The position numbers were made by a program, and so were the translations under genes. Below the pieces are notes generated by a model. The model was not told where the DNA came from, did no database searches, and saw only the letters and a program-made list of their open reading frames with translations. From Olsenella_L kribbiana (lineage in GTDB: Bacteria; Actinomycetota; Coriobacteriia; Coriobacteriales; Atopobiaceae), in contig NZ_JAZGJP010000001.1 of NCBI RefSeq assembly GCF_036408795.1, positions 248,001-312,000 on the forward strand: a DNA stretch of 64,000 nucleotides, in the 5' to 3' direction. Shown here piece after piece: positions 1-8,909 of the stretch (its first letter is position 1; every line of letters starts with the position of its first letter).

Positions 1-21
1 GGCGAGCTTGTAGTCGATCAT
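1..21 (-). CDS. Possible 5' end of a truncated gene
   Basis: An ATG on the minus strand at 21-19 opens a frame (reading M-I-D-Y-K-L-A) that runs off the window edge. It would lie just downstream of the ABC transporter ATPase and in the same direction. The seven visible codons allow no family assignment, and no strong ribosome binding site precedes the ATG, so this is a weak call. Polysaccharide-export ABC genes are commonly followed by glycosyltransferase genes, but nothing here shows that. Confidence 0.25.
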
Positions 22-47
22 CGGAAACCCGGTTTCTGGAATAGGAG

Positions 48-803
48 CTACTTGAGATTGCGGTAGGCCTGGCACACCTCATCGACAGGACCGAGCATGC
101 GCTGCTGGCCCTTTTCGATCCAGAGGACCCTCGAGCAGATGCGCTCGACCAGATCGATGGAGTGGGAGACCAGAAGGACCGTCGTGTTGTCGTTCTGTAC
201 GAGCTCGTTGATCCTCTTCTCGCACTTCTGCTGGAACAGGAAGTCGCCGACAGAAAGCGTCTCATCGACGATCAGGATGTCAGGATCGGTGATCGTAGCG
301 ATTGCAAAGGCGATGCGTGCGACCATGCCGGAGGAGTAGTTCTTGAGCGGCATCTCCATGAAGTCCTTGAGCTCGGCGAATTCCACGATGTTGTCGAACT
401 CCTGGTCGATGAACTCCTTCGAATAGCCGAGGAGGGCACCGTTAAGATAGATGTTCTCCTGAGCCGTGAGCTCCGGGTCGAATCCGGCGCCGAGCTCGAT
501 CAGTGGCGCAATCGTGCCATTTACCGTACAGGTACCCTCCGATGCTTCAAGGACGCCAGCGATGATCTTGAGCATCGTCGACTTGCCAGAGCCGTTCGTG
601 CCGACAAGGCCGAATGCCTCGCCCTTGTGCACATCGAACGTGAGGTGGTTGAGGGCACGGAACTCCTTGAAGGAGAGCTCGTGCTTCATGATTGCGATGA
701 AGTATTCCTTGAGGGAGTTGAACTGCTCCGACGCGATATTGAAGATCATCGAGACATCGTCGACACGCACTGCGATATCGTCAGGAAGCTTTGTATCAGC
801 CAT
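48..803 (-). CDS. Polysaccharide/teichoic acid export ABC transporter, ATPase subunit
   Basis: A 251-residue ABC ATPase of the Wzt/TagH/RfbE type, which powers export of lipid-linked polysaccharide or wall polymer across the membrane with the adjacent permease. Visible motifs are Walker A (GTNGSGKS, about residues 68-75), the signature NYSSGM, Walker B (DILIVDE) and the switch histidine in LLVSHS. The insertion before Walker A and the GAGFDPELTAQENIYLNG stretch are typical of this subfamily. There is no C-terminal carbohydrate-binding extension of the long Wzt type. I start at the ATG giving MADTKLPDD; the frame stays open further upstream, but that part lies inside the permease gene. It lies 13 bp downstream of the permease in one operon. 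The cargo cannot be told from sequence. Confidence 0.9.
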   Translation of the reverse strand: MADTKLPDDIAVRVDDVSMIFNIASEQFNSLKEYFIAIMKHELSFKEFRALNHLTFDVHKGEAFGLVGTNGSGKSTMLKIIAGVLEASEGTCTVNGTIAPLIELGAGFDPELTAQENIYLNGALLGYSKEFIDQEFDNIVEFAELKDFMEMPLKNYSSGMVARIAFAIATITDPDILIVDETLSVGDFLFQQKCEKRINELVQNDNTTVLLVSHSIDLVERICSRVLWIEKGQQRMLGPVDEVCQAYRNLK

Positions 804-816
804 GGGTCTCCAATGC

Positions 817-1668
817 CTAGATATAGAGGATGAACTTGTGCTCGTGGCGATGGAATACCACATAGCCGAGCGCGAGCGAAGCGACTGCCCAGATGGCACA
901 GCGGACCACGAGGCTCGCCGTCGGCAGGGTCTGCCAGAGCAGGATGTCACGTATGAACGTGACATAGAGGTAGATCGGATTGAATGCCTCGAAGACCTGC
1001 ATCCAGTGCGGAAGGATGCTTGCGGGATAGAAGAGCGGCGTAGCATAGGTCCAAGCTGTGAGGACGACGCTCCAGAGATGGATGACATCGCGGAAGAAGA
1101 CCGCAAGGGCAGACAGCAGGAGCGAGAGTCCGATCGAGAAGACGACGAGCAGGCCAAGCGCGACCGGCAGAAGGAGCGCGAGTGGCGTCAGAGGAATCTG
1201 GAAGAAGAGCATGACGATGAAGATGGCAATGAGAGAGAAGACATAGTTCACGGCTGCAGAAAAGACCTTCTGCACGGGGAACACATAGCGGTTGATCTTG
1301 ACCTTCTTCAGAAGCGATGCTGCGCCGATGATGGACGTCAGTCCCTGGCTTGTCGCATCGCTCATGAGCTGGAAGGCGGTGTTGCCGAGAATGAGGTAGA
1401 GCGGATAGCAGCCAATGGAATCGTCTGCATAGCGCATGAACGTGGAGAAGACCGCAGACATGACAATCATCATGAGGAGCGGGTTCAGGACGGACCACGC
1501 CACGCCCAAGACCGAGCGACGATACCTGAGCTTGAAGTCCTTGCTCACAAGCTGCTGGATGATGAAGCGGTCGCGCTTCGCAGGAGGATACCAGGCATCC
1601 TTGCCCGATATGCGTTTCCCGCTCTTTGTAGCTGCGCTGGTAGCCAAGATGCCTCCGTTGCTACGCAT
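817..1668 (-). CDS. Polysaccharide/teichoic acid export ABC transporter, permease subunit
   Basis: A 283-residue ABC-2 type membrane protein of the Wzm/TagG/RfbA family that forms the export channel for the ATPase encoded 13 bp downstream. After a basic cytoplasmic N-terminus of about 45 residues comes the family motif LKFRYRRSVLG-like segment (here DFKLRYRRSVLGVAWSVLNP), followed by about six hydrophobic helices. The conserved late segment with AWTYATPLFYP and FNPIYLY is also present. It probably opens this operon: the 200 bp upstream hold no other gene on this strand, and an AT-rich stretch lies at about 1670-1700. Confidence 0.88.
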   Translation of the reverse strand: MRSNGGILATSAATKSGKRISGKDAWYPPAKRDRFIIQQLVSKDFKLRYRRSVLGVAWSVLNPLLMMIVMSAVFSTFMRYADDSIGCYPLYLILGNTAFQLMSDATSQGLTSIIGAASLLKKVKINRYVFPVQKVFSAAVNYVFSLIAIFIVMLFFQIPLTPLALLLPVALGLLVVFSIGLSLLLSALAVFFRDVIHLWSVVLTAWTYATPLFYPASILPHWMQVFEAFNPIYLYVTFIRDILLWQTLPTASLVVRCAIWAVASLALGYVVFHRHEHKFILYI

Positions 1669-1844
1669 TGTTTAATTACATCAAACTATTGTAAATATGC
1701 TAGCACAGCCCCTGTACCCACCGATATGGCCTGTCGGCTGAGTGCACACAAGCTCGACGTTTCTGCAGGCAGCTTATAGAATTCTCGAACACCGAAAGGC
1801 AGGAGTGTCGGGTTGCCAGAAACCTGGAGCAGACCATCTATGGC
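1669..1844. other. Intergenic region upstream of the ABC permease
   Basis: About 175 bp lie between the permease start and the tRNA-Asn terminator. The part next to the permease (1670-1705) is clearly AT-rich compared with its surroundings and probably holds the minus-strand promoter, but I could not fix a convincing -35/-10 pair. I see no gene or repeat in it. Confidence 0.4.
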
Positions 1845-1871
1845 AAAAGAGCCGGACATGAAGTCCGGCTC
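1845..1871 (-). terminator. Terminator of first tRNA-Asn gene
   Basis: A perfect 9-bp inverted repeat (GAGCCGGAC and its complement) with a 5-nt loop, followed on the minus strand by four T residues. It lies 10 bp past the CCA end of the minus-strand tRNA-Asn, as expected for an intrinsic terminator. Confidence 0.8.
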
Positions 1872-1880
1872 CGAATTCTC

Positions 1881-1955
1881 TGGCTCCCCGGGTAGGGTTC
1901 GAACCTACGACACACTGATTAACAGTCAGTTGCGCTACCACTGCGCCACCGGGGA
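1881..1955 (-). tRNA. tRNA-Asn (GTT), copy 1
   Basis: A full cloverleaf on the minus strand. The acceptor stem TCCCCGG pairs with CCGGGGA, the discriminator is G, and the CCA end is encoded. The anticodon loop CTGTTAA carries GTT (asparagine), and the T arm has GGTTCGAA. It is identical to the second copy at 4718-4792 across the whole gene. Confidence 0.97.
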
Positions 1956-1985
1956 ATATGTGACTGCGCCGTTGCGCAAGTACTC

Positions 1986-2013
1986 AGTATAGGGATTCTC
2001 AGATTCGATGCAA
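1986..2013 (-). promoter_or_regulatory. Promoter of tRNA-Asn copy 1
   Basis: On the minus strand TTGCAT is followed by a 16-bp spacer and TATACT, about 31 bp upstream of the mature tRNA. The second tRNA-Asn has exactly the same hexamers and spacing in otherwise different flanking sequence, which supports the call. Confidence 0.7.
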
Positions 2014-2046
2014 CAACTATTTCAGAAATTCTCGAGAGCCCTGCGA

Positions 2047-2059
2047 TTGCCTTGCCCTG
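2047..2059 (+). repeat. Left copy of 13-bp direct repeat flanking the insertion sequence
   Basis: The sequence TTGCCTTGCCCTG occurs here and again at 3844-3856 in the same orientation. Each copy directly abuts an end of the inverted-repeat-bounded element, as expected for a target-site duplication. Confidence 0.8.
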
Positions 2060-2106
2060 GGTGGATTGAATTTGTAAGCGCAACACTGCAATCCGAAGCG
2101 CAACGG

Positions 2107-2250
2107 TTGCAGCAAGTCCTGCAAAATGTGCCGGAAGCGTTGCGGCAAGGCGTGCAATTCGGCCTTCCGGAGCATCCGGGACGCCGGATGGCATGCATTC
2201 CGGCCATGGCAATATCGGCCCCCTCTCCAGGATTGCACGACTTCATGCAA
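2107..2250. repeat. Iterated palindromic motifs in the left end of the insertion sequence
   Basis: Three related palindromes occur here: 2107-2123 (TTGCAGCAAGTCCTGCA), 2140-2156 (TTGCGGCAAGGCGTGCA) and, inverted, 2234-2250. A fourth, also inverted, lies in the right end at 3798-3814. The shared form is TTGC-R-N-CAAG-K-C-N-TGCA. Such repeated sites inside element ends usually bind transposase; that role is inferred. The stretch 2061-2350 has no gene. Confidence 0.6.
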
Positions 2251-2350
2251 CGGAGGGGGCCGGACGGATTCGCTGCTGCCGGCTCCGGCCGACGTATTCC
2301 TTTCGTCCGCTGCCTCCGGCTGCGCACCGCAGGCAGCGCATGCGGCTATG

Positions 2351-3688
2351 CTACCTCAGATATGCATGCGGGACGAGCGCGGGCCTGAGCACCACGCGCT
2401 CCGCAGGGATGCGCACGATCCCGAGCCTTCCGAGCGCCCCTTCCGGCAGGAGCGACCCCAGCTCGCCGAAGGGGCATCCGCCTATCGACGCGAGCGGATA
2501 CGAGTTGACATGGCTGCAGGCGAGAGCCACGTCTGCGTCCGTGAGCGCGTCCATGTCCACATGCCCCTTCGGGAATATCCGCCTCAGCTGCTCGTGGTTG
2601 CGCTCGGCCTCGGACTTCTGGTTGGACTCCTGCGGGTCGCACCAGAAGACGCGGCATCTCCTCTCCCCGGGCTCGAGGCAGCTGCGCTCCATGCCCTCCC
2701 GGTCGTCGAACTCCGTGCCCCTGTCGAGGAGCATGATGCCGAACGCCGCCTCGAAGGCCGCACGCGACCCCAGCGCCCTCTCGATGCGGTCGAGCGCCGC
2801 GACGGTGGCCGAAGGGTCCGCATGCCTCTTCCTGAGATAGAGCTGGAAGTGCCTCGCCACGATGTGCAGCGTGAGGATGTCGTGGGCATCCTGCTGCCTG
2901 CCGCAGACGGAGTCTCCCTGCACGACCCTGGCCCTCTCCTCCAGGGGCAGCGCCAGGAAGTCGGAGTACTCGTGCCCGGACCTGTCGATGCGCGGCCTGC
3001 CCTGGTCCCTCTTCCTCTTCCTGGGCCTGAGCCTCGCCTTCCTCGGCAGCTCGACGCTGGATATGTCCAGGATCCCGTCCGCCTGGTAGTTGTAGAGCGA
3101 GCGCAGGCAGACGCCGAGCCCGTCCCCGAGCTCGGTGCAGATCGCCTCGAAGCTCCATCCCTGCCCTACCAGGGGCGCCACCACCGCATTCAGCCGCTCG
3201 AGCTCGTCGGCGGTGAGGTCTATGCCCTCGCGGCTCGAGGCGAGCCTGGCATCGTGCGCCGCCTGCGCCTCCTCTGCGCGGTACCTGCTCCTTGGATAGC
3301 TGCACGTCTGCCGCTTCCTGCACCCTTCGGGGCAGACGTAGGGCCATCTCTCCGTCACGGGGCACATCAGCAGCTCGAAGTCCGGGCATGCATCTATGCA
3401 GCTCCTCGTCCTGCAGTCCCTGCAGCGCACTGCCCGGCTGCTGCATCCTGCGCATGCAGTGCCCACCCTCGGGCACTCCTTCCTGCGCGCGCAGCGCACC
3501 GACAGGTTCGCTCCCGGCGCCCTCTTCTTCTCCTTCAGGGTCCTGTTCGCCTTCACCTCCCTCGTCACGGTGGAGGGGCTCACGCCTGCCTCCCGGGCTA
3601 TCTTCCGTGCGGAATCGCCTCTCCGTATGCCTTCCTCGATGATCACCCTGCTATCCTTGTCCATGTGCTTCCTCTTGCCGTCTCTCAT
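2351..3688 (-). CDS. IS30-like transposase
   Basis: About 445 residues. An N-terminal helix-turn-helix (EEGIRRGDSARKIAREAG, then VSPSTVTREVK) is followed by a cysteine-rich block of more than a dozen Cys over about 80 residues, which may bind zinc. Then comes a DDE/integrase core: first Asp in VVQGDSV, second in LLDRGTEFDD, Glu in SEAERNHE, followed by LRRIFPKG as in IS30 enzymes. All catalytic residues are present and the frame is intact, so the protein is probably active. I start at ATG 3688, preceded by GGGAGA; the upstream extension of the frame looks non-coding. A second ATG at 3664 is possible. It has more GC and more rare-looking Arg codons than its neighbours. Confidence 0.9.
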   Translation of the reverse strand: MRDGKRKHMDKDSRVIIEEGIRRGDSARKIAREAGVSPSTVTREVKANRTLKEKKRAPGANLSVRCARRKECPRVGTACAGCSSRAVRCRDCRTRSCIDACPDFELLMCPVTERWPYVCPEGCRKRQTCSYPRSRYRAEEAQAAHDARLASSREGIDLTADELERLNAVVAPLVGQGWSFEAICTELGDGLGVCLRSLYNYQADGILDISSVELPRKARLRPRKRKRDQGRPRIDRSGHEYSDFLALPLEERARVVQGDSVCGRQQDAHDILTLHIVARHFQLYLRKRHADPSATVAALDRIERALGSRAAFEAAFGIMLLDRGTEFDDREGMERSCLEPGERRCRVFWCDPQESNQKSEAERNHEQLRRIFPKGHVDMDALTDADVALACSHVNSYPLASIGGCPFGELGSLLPEGALGRLGIVRIPAERVVLRPALVPHAYLR

Positions 3689-3744
3689 CGCTGTCTCCCT
3701 TCCGGCGGGAGCCAGCAGCAGCAAAAGGGATGCTAGAGGAAAGC

Positions 3745-3779
3745 GGGGGCAGGATGGATGCGGAATCCGTCCTGCCCCC
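3745..3779. repeat. Strong hairpin in the right end of the insertion sequence
   Basis: A 10-bp perfect inverted repeat (GGGGGCAGGA with TCCTGCCCCC) with an inner GGAT/ATCC pair lies just upstream of the transposase start. Its distal arm is also half of the 17-bp inverted pair with 2255-2271. It may limit read-through transcription into the transposase gene, a known device in insertion sequences, or be a transposase site. The role is inferred. Confidence 0.5.
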
Positions 3780-3843
3780 AATTTCTTCTGTGGCCGCTGC
3801 ACGACTTGGTGCAACAGGATTGCTTTTCGAAATTCAATTCACG

Positions 3844-3856
3844 TTGCCTTGCCCTG
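3844..3856 (+). repeat. Right copy of 13-bp direct repeat flanking the insertion sequence
   Basis: Exact second copy of TTGCCTTGCCCTG, one base beyond the right inverted repeat. Removing the element together with one copy would restore a continuous tRNA-Asn to phosphoesterase intergenic region. Confidence 0.8.
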
Positions 3857-3951
3857 AGATTGCACTGAGGAAGCAGCACTTCAATGCTGTCGTCCCTGGC
3901 AGCTATACTGACACAAATCCGCTCCATCCTCTTGGCAGATAGGAGGCTTCC

Positions 3952-4676
3952 ATGCATGTCCTTGTCATTCCCGATGTCCACCTGAAGCCCTGGATGTTCG
4001 ATGCAGCTGATGCGGCAATAAAGCAGGAGCCTCCTGATGCAATCGTGCAGCTCGGAGACCTGCCTGATGACTGGGGCATGCAGCGACGCCCTGAGGCATA
4101 CGATGCCCTCTATGAGCGTGCAGAAGCCTTCCTTGCTGCCCATCACGATGCTTACTGGTGCTATGGAAACCATGACATGTCGTACTTCTGGATGCGCCTG
4201 AGTCCGGCATGGCAAAAGGCAATGTGCTCAGGCATGTGCAGGAGCGCTCCCGCGCATTCTGGGACAAGGTGCCTCAAGACCGCAAGGCATTTGTCCATCG
4301 CATCGACAATGTCTGCTTCTCGCACGCCGGCATCCTCCAAGACTTCATCGAGGACGAAGGCCTCGCTTCCGCATCTACGGATGATGCTCTTGCCGCTATC
4401 AACCAGATGGGCAGAGACGAGCTCTGGCAGGAGTTCTCTCCCCTCTGGGCTCGTCCTCAGGGAATGGCAGATCTCGATATCCTCTACCGCCCCCAGGAGC
4501 TCTTCCAGGTTGTCGGACATACCCCGGTGAAGTACGTTCGCGAAGAAGGAAATCTCCTGAGCTGCGATGTCTTCTCCACCTATTCGTGGGGAGGCCCCAT
4601 CGGCACCGAAGAGTTCTCGCTCGTCGACACCAAGAGCTGGACCTTCAGGACAATCAAAGCTGGAGAGCTGAGATAG
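3952..4676 (+). pseudogene. Metallophosphoesterase, frameshifted
   Basis: A calcineurin-like phosphoesterase of about 240 residues, split over two frames. The first frame starts at ATG 3952 behind AGGAGGCTTCC and shows the metal motifs D-V-H (PDVH), GDLPDDW and GNHD. At about 4213-4218 the reading must move to the -1 frame, where the rest follows without a break: VLRHVQERSRAFWDK, FSHAG and GHTP, ending at 4676. The shift falls in a run of four A; a fifth A would restore W-Q-K-G-N-V in one frame, so a one-base deletion is the simplest reading. Either the gene is newly broken, or its A-run varies, or this is a sequencing error. All metal-binding motifs survive. The substrate is unknown. The 3' end abuts the terminator of the oppositely oriented tRNA-Asn. 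Confidence 0.8.
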
Positions 4677-4708
4677 AAAAAAGAGAGCCTGTCATCTGAC
4701 AGGCTCTC
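4677..4708 (-). terminator. Terminator of second tRNA-Asn gene
   Basis: A perfect 11-bp inverted repeat (GAGAGCCTGTC with GACAGGCTCTC) and a 4-nt loop, followed on the minus strand by six T residues. It lies just beyond the CCA end of the tRNA and directly against the stop codon of the phosphoesterase. Confidence 0.9.
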
Positions 4709-4717
4709 GGACAGTTC

Positions 4718-4792
4718 TGGCTCCCCGGGTAGGGTTCGAACCTACGACACACTGATTAACAGTCAGTTGCGCTACCACTGCGCCACCGGGGA
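4718..4792 (-). tRNA. tRNA-Asn (GTT), copy 2
   Basis: Identical to copy 1, with the same encoded CCA, GTT anticodon and cloverleaf. Identity with the first locus ends a few bases outside the mature gene on both sides. Confidence 0.97.
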
Positions 4793-4819
4793 ATGTGTTG
4801 CTCTCAAAGCGCACTAGCT

Positions 4820-4847
4820 AGTATACGGAAAGCTCGTTTCAATGCAA
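4820..4847 (-). promoter_or_regulatory. Promoter of tRNA-Asn copy 2
   Basis: TTGCAT, a 16-bp spacer and TATACT on the minus strand, the same design as for copy 1, with the -10 element about 28 bp upstream of the tRNA. Confidence 0.7.
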
Positions 4848-4922
4848 GCGTGCATTTCGAAGAATCTGTGCTATGCAATGCTTCAGCAACATTCTGCACA
4901 CGCGCTCTCCGCATTTTGGTGG

Positions 4923-5846
4923 CTACTCCGCAAAGTTCCTCCAGGCAAGGCTCACCGAACCGACGCCGAGATGAAGCGAGACAACTGGTCCTCCATCACG
5001 CACATGGATCGTCGTCTCAGGAAGCTCGCGCCTCACCTCATGCACAAGCTCTTCGACCGCCTCATGCGCCTCGCCGTATCCTGTGACGGTCACGGAGTTC
5101 TTCCGTGCTTCTTCCGGAATCTCGGCTATGAGGGCACGGGCTGTGCCGCGCATGCCGTGGGCGACGCAGACATCCTTGATGCCGCCCTCCTGGAGCTCCA
5201 TGACAAGGAAGCGGTCAAGGTTCGAAGGAACGGCGCGCCTTGTGGCACCGAGACGCCCCGATTTCCTGAGAACCTCGAGATCCGGCACTGTGAAATCGAT
5301 GCCCTGACGTGCACGCTCCGCTTCGAGCTTCTCACCGACCGTCTCCAGGCCATAGCCCAGGCTCACGAGCTTGCGTGCCTGGCGTACGAGGAACTCGAGC
5401 CCGCCCGAAGTCGTCCAGGAGTCGATGATGCGCATGCGCTCCGGTGCCTCTCCTTCACGGATGAGCTGCTCACGTGCGTGCACAGCGCTCCTGTAGGTGC
5501 CAGAGAGCCTCGAAGAGATTGTGAGGCAGAGCACCGAGAAATCAGCATCGAGGAGGCGCCTGAATTCGTCAGCAAACTCGTCCTGGTAGACCGCTTCTGT
5601 CATGAGCAGCCTGCCATTCCGGAATAGAGAGTCGTAGTCGCCATTCTCGTTCCGGAAGGTCTCCGCATAGCGGACACCGTCGACGTTGTAGTGCATGGGC
5701 ACCATCGTGACGCCGAGCTCCTCTGCGCGGGTACGCGAGAGCGTGCAGGAGGAATCGCAGACGATTGCAACCGGACGCTGTGGCAGATCGGCTCCGCCTG
5801 TCGTGAGGGCGCCCAGACCTGCCGTGAGCCCTGTGGTCTTCTCCAT
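4923..5846 (-). CDS. DegV family fatty-acid-binding protein
   Basis: A 307-residue DegV/FakB-type protein. Members bind fatty acids and, in the Fak system of Gram-positive bacteria, present them to the kinase FakA for phosphorylation. Typical features are IVCDSSCTLS near the N-terminus, MHYNVDGVRY and the fatty-acid pocket motif SSRLSGTYRSA, followed by the usual C-terminal domain. Its ATG shares one base with the TGA of accDA (TGATG), so it is translationally coupled as the last gene of the fatty acid operon. That context supports a role in fatty acid handling. No fakA is in the window. A long frame upstream of the ATG was discarded because it lies inside accDA. Confidence 0.85.
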   Translation of the reverse strand: MEKTTGLTAGLGALTTGGADLPQRPVAIVCDSSCTLSRTRAEELGVTMVPMHYNVDGVRYAETFRNENGDYDSLFRNGRLLMTEAVYQDEFADEFRRLLDADFSVLCLTISSRLSGTYRSAVHAREQLIREGEAPERMRIIDSWTTSGGLEFLVRQARKLVSLGYGLETVGEKLEAERARQGIDFTVPDLEVLRKSGRLGATRRAVPSNLDRFLVMELQEGGIKDVCVAHGMRGTARALIAEIPEEARKNSVTVTGYGEAHEAVEELVHEVRRELPETTIHVRDGGPVVSLHLGVGSVSLAWRNFAE

Positions 5847-7565
5847 CAGCTGTCTCTCCTTCCGATGGCACGGTATTTCTCGTAGCGAGCATCGACAAGC
5901 TCGTCTTCTGACATGCCTTCGAGCTCCTGCACCTCGTCCGCAAGGCACTTCCTGAAGCGCTCTGCGAACTCCTCGGTGCCGAAGCCTTCGGCGTCGACGA
6001 TACCGTCGATGATGCCCAGATCCTTGAGGAAGGGCGCCGTGATGCCGAGAGCCTCGGCAGCATCGGCTGCGCGCTTCGCTGTCTTGAAGAGGATCGTCGA
6101 GCAGCCCTCAGGGCTCACGACCGAATAGACAGCATCAGAGAGCATGAGGACACGGTCTGAGACGGCAAGGCCCAAGGCACCGCCCGAGCCGCCCTCGCCC
6201 ATGATGACGGTGATCTCAGGGGTCCTGAGAGCGCCCATTGCGACAAGGTTGTCTGCGATGGCGGCGCCCTGGCCGCGCTCTTCTGCCTCCATGCCTGGAT
6301 AGGCACCGGACGTATCGACAAGGCAGATCACGGGGCGATGGAACTTCTCCGCTTCCTTCATGAGACGGAGCGCCTTGCGGTAGCCTTCAGGCTCAGGCGA
6401 GCCATAGTTTCTGGCCACCCGTTCCTTGATGCCGCGTCCGCGATCGGTTGCAATGACCGTGACAGGATTTCCATCGAGCGTGGCAAGGCCGGTCACGATG
6501 GCAGCATCGTCTCCGAACTCATGATCCCCGTGGAGCTCGATGAAGCCCTCGAAGGTCATGTCCATGATGGAGGGAACAGACGGCCTGTCGGCATTCCTCA
6601 CGCGCTTCACAAGGTCGTAGGCAGAGGCATCTGCAGCAGCCGGCTTCTCGAGATGGTGCGGAAGCGGCCAGCGTGCCTCCTCGGGGAAGGCAGCCGCACA
6701 CTTCGGTGCCTCGCGTGTGCCCCACGCCTCCTTGTCATGAAGCCAGAGCAGATAGCCGAGCGTGGAGGGAATCTTCTTGCGCTCGACGACCATGTCGCAG
6801 AAGCCATGTGCAAGGACGAACTCCGAGCGCTGGAAGCCCTGGGGCAGCTTCTTGTGCGTCGTCTGCTCGACGACACGCGGACCTGCGAAGGCGACGAGCG
6901 CGTCAGGCTCTGCAATCGTGATGTCTGCCTCCATTGCGAAGGAAGCCGTGACGCCGCCCGAGGTGGGATCGGTAAGGACACAGATATAGAGGAGGCCCGC
7001 TGCACTGTGCCGGCGTACAGCATTCGAGACCTTGGCCATCTGCATGAGGGAGGTGAGGCCCTCCTGCATGCGGGCACCGCCCGATACCGTGAAGCCGACA
7101 ACAGGCAGGCCTTCCTCTGTCGCCCGCTCGAAGCAGCGGCAGATCTTCTCGCCGACAGCAGCTCCCATGGAACCCATCATGAAGTCGCCGTTCATGATGA
7201 AGAGGGCACAGGGCTCGCCCTGGATCGTCGCCCTGCCGCAGATGGCGGCCTCCTTCTCCCCTCCCGACTTCTGGCGTGCAGCGGCAAGCTTCTCTTTGTA
7301 GTCCGGGAAGGAGAGGATGTCCTTCGCCTCCATATCGGCGTCCCACTCTTCGAAGGAGCCTTGATCTGCCGTGAGGGCAAGCCTTCTCCTTGCGCCGATG
7401 CGCATGTGCTTGCCGCAGCGCGGGCACACATCGAGGTTCTGCTTCAGCACCCCGGCATCGATAGCATGACGGCAATGCGGGCAGCGCACGAGAATCGTGC
7501 GCTCCGGAATATCGATCGGCACTTCGGTGACGGGCCCTTCAAGCTCGTTCAGAGACTTCTGGCGT

Positions 7566-7573
<8 letters not shown>
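5846..7573 (-). CDS. accDA: Acetyl-CoA carboxylase carboxyltransferase, fused beta and alpha subunits
   Basis: 575 residues: an AccD-like half (about 1-275) with the zinc ribbon Cys31, Cys34, Cys50 and Cys53 (CPHC...CPRC), then an AccA-like half (about 300-575). The oxyanion-hole regions show SGGARMQEG with DPTSGGV in the beta half and DTSGAYPG with GEGGSGGAL in the alpha half. The enzyme moves the carboxyl group from carboxybiotin on AccB to acetyl-CoA, giving malonyl-CoA. In most bacteria the two subunits are separate; here they are one chain, which guarantees equal amounts. The start overlaps the end of accC by 8 bp, and the stop overlaps the degV start. Confidence 0.95.
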
Positions 7574-8906
<1,333 letters not shown>

Positions 8907-8909
8907 GGT

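Larger units (their letters stand above)
2060..3843 (-). mobile_element. Complete insertion sequence, IS30-like, about 1.78 kb
   Basis: The element is bounded by 13-bp imperfect inverted repeats: GTGGATTGAATTT at 2061-2073, and the complement of GTGAATTGAATTT at 3830-3842, one mismatch. Outside these lie exact 13-bp direct repeats. It carries one transposase gene on the minus strand with an intact DDE core. The long left end (2061-2350) is non-coding and holds several copies of a palindromic motif; one copy lies in the right end. A second inverted pair of 17 bp (2255-2271 and 3763-3779, 16/17 matching) lies inside. The direct repeats are still exact, which suggests recent insertion between tRNA-Asn and the phosphoesterase gene. 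IS30 elements usually duplicate 2-3 bp, so the family placement by transposase and the long duplication disagree. Confidence 0.82.

Noticed and set aside
2252..3797. The inner 17-bp inverted pair as the true ends of the insertion sequence
   Set aside because: It has no direct repeats at its edges, while the outer 13-bp pair does, exactly. The inner pair is more likely part of subterminal binding sites.
4201..4230. Programmed -1 frameshifting in the phosphoesterase gene
   Set aside because: GGCAAAAGG is not a good slippery heptamer and no strong downstream stem is evident. Relatives of this family are read in one frame, so a one-base deletion is simpler.
1881..4792. The region between the two tRNA-Asn genes as an integrated island with tRNA att sites
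   Set aside because: Identity covers the whole tRNA gene rather than its 3' end, no integrase is present, and both genes have their own promoter and terminator. The only mobile unit is the single insertion sequence.
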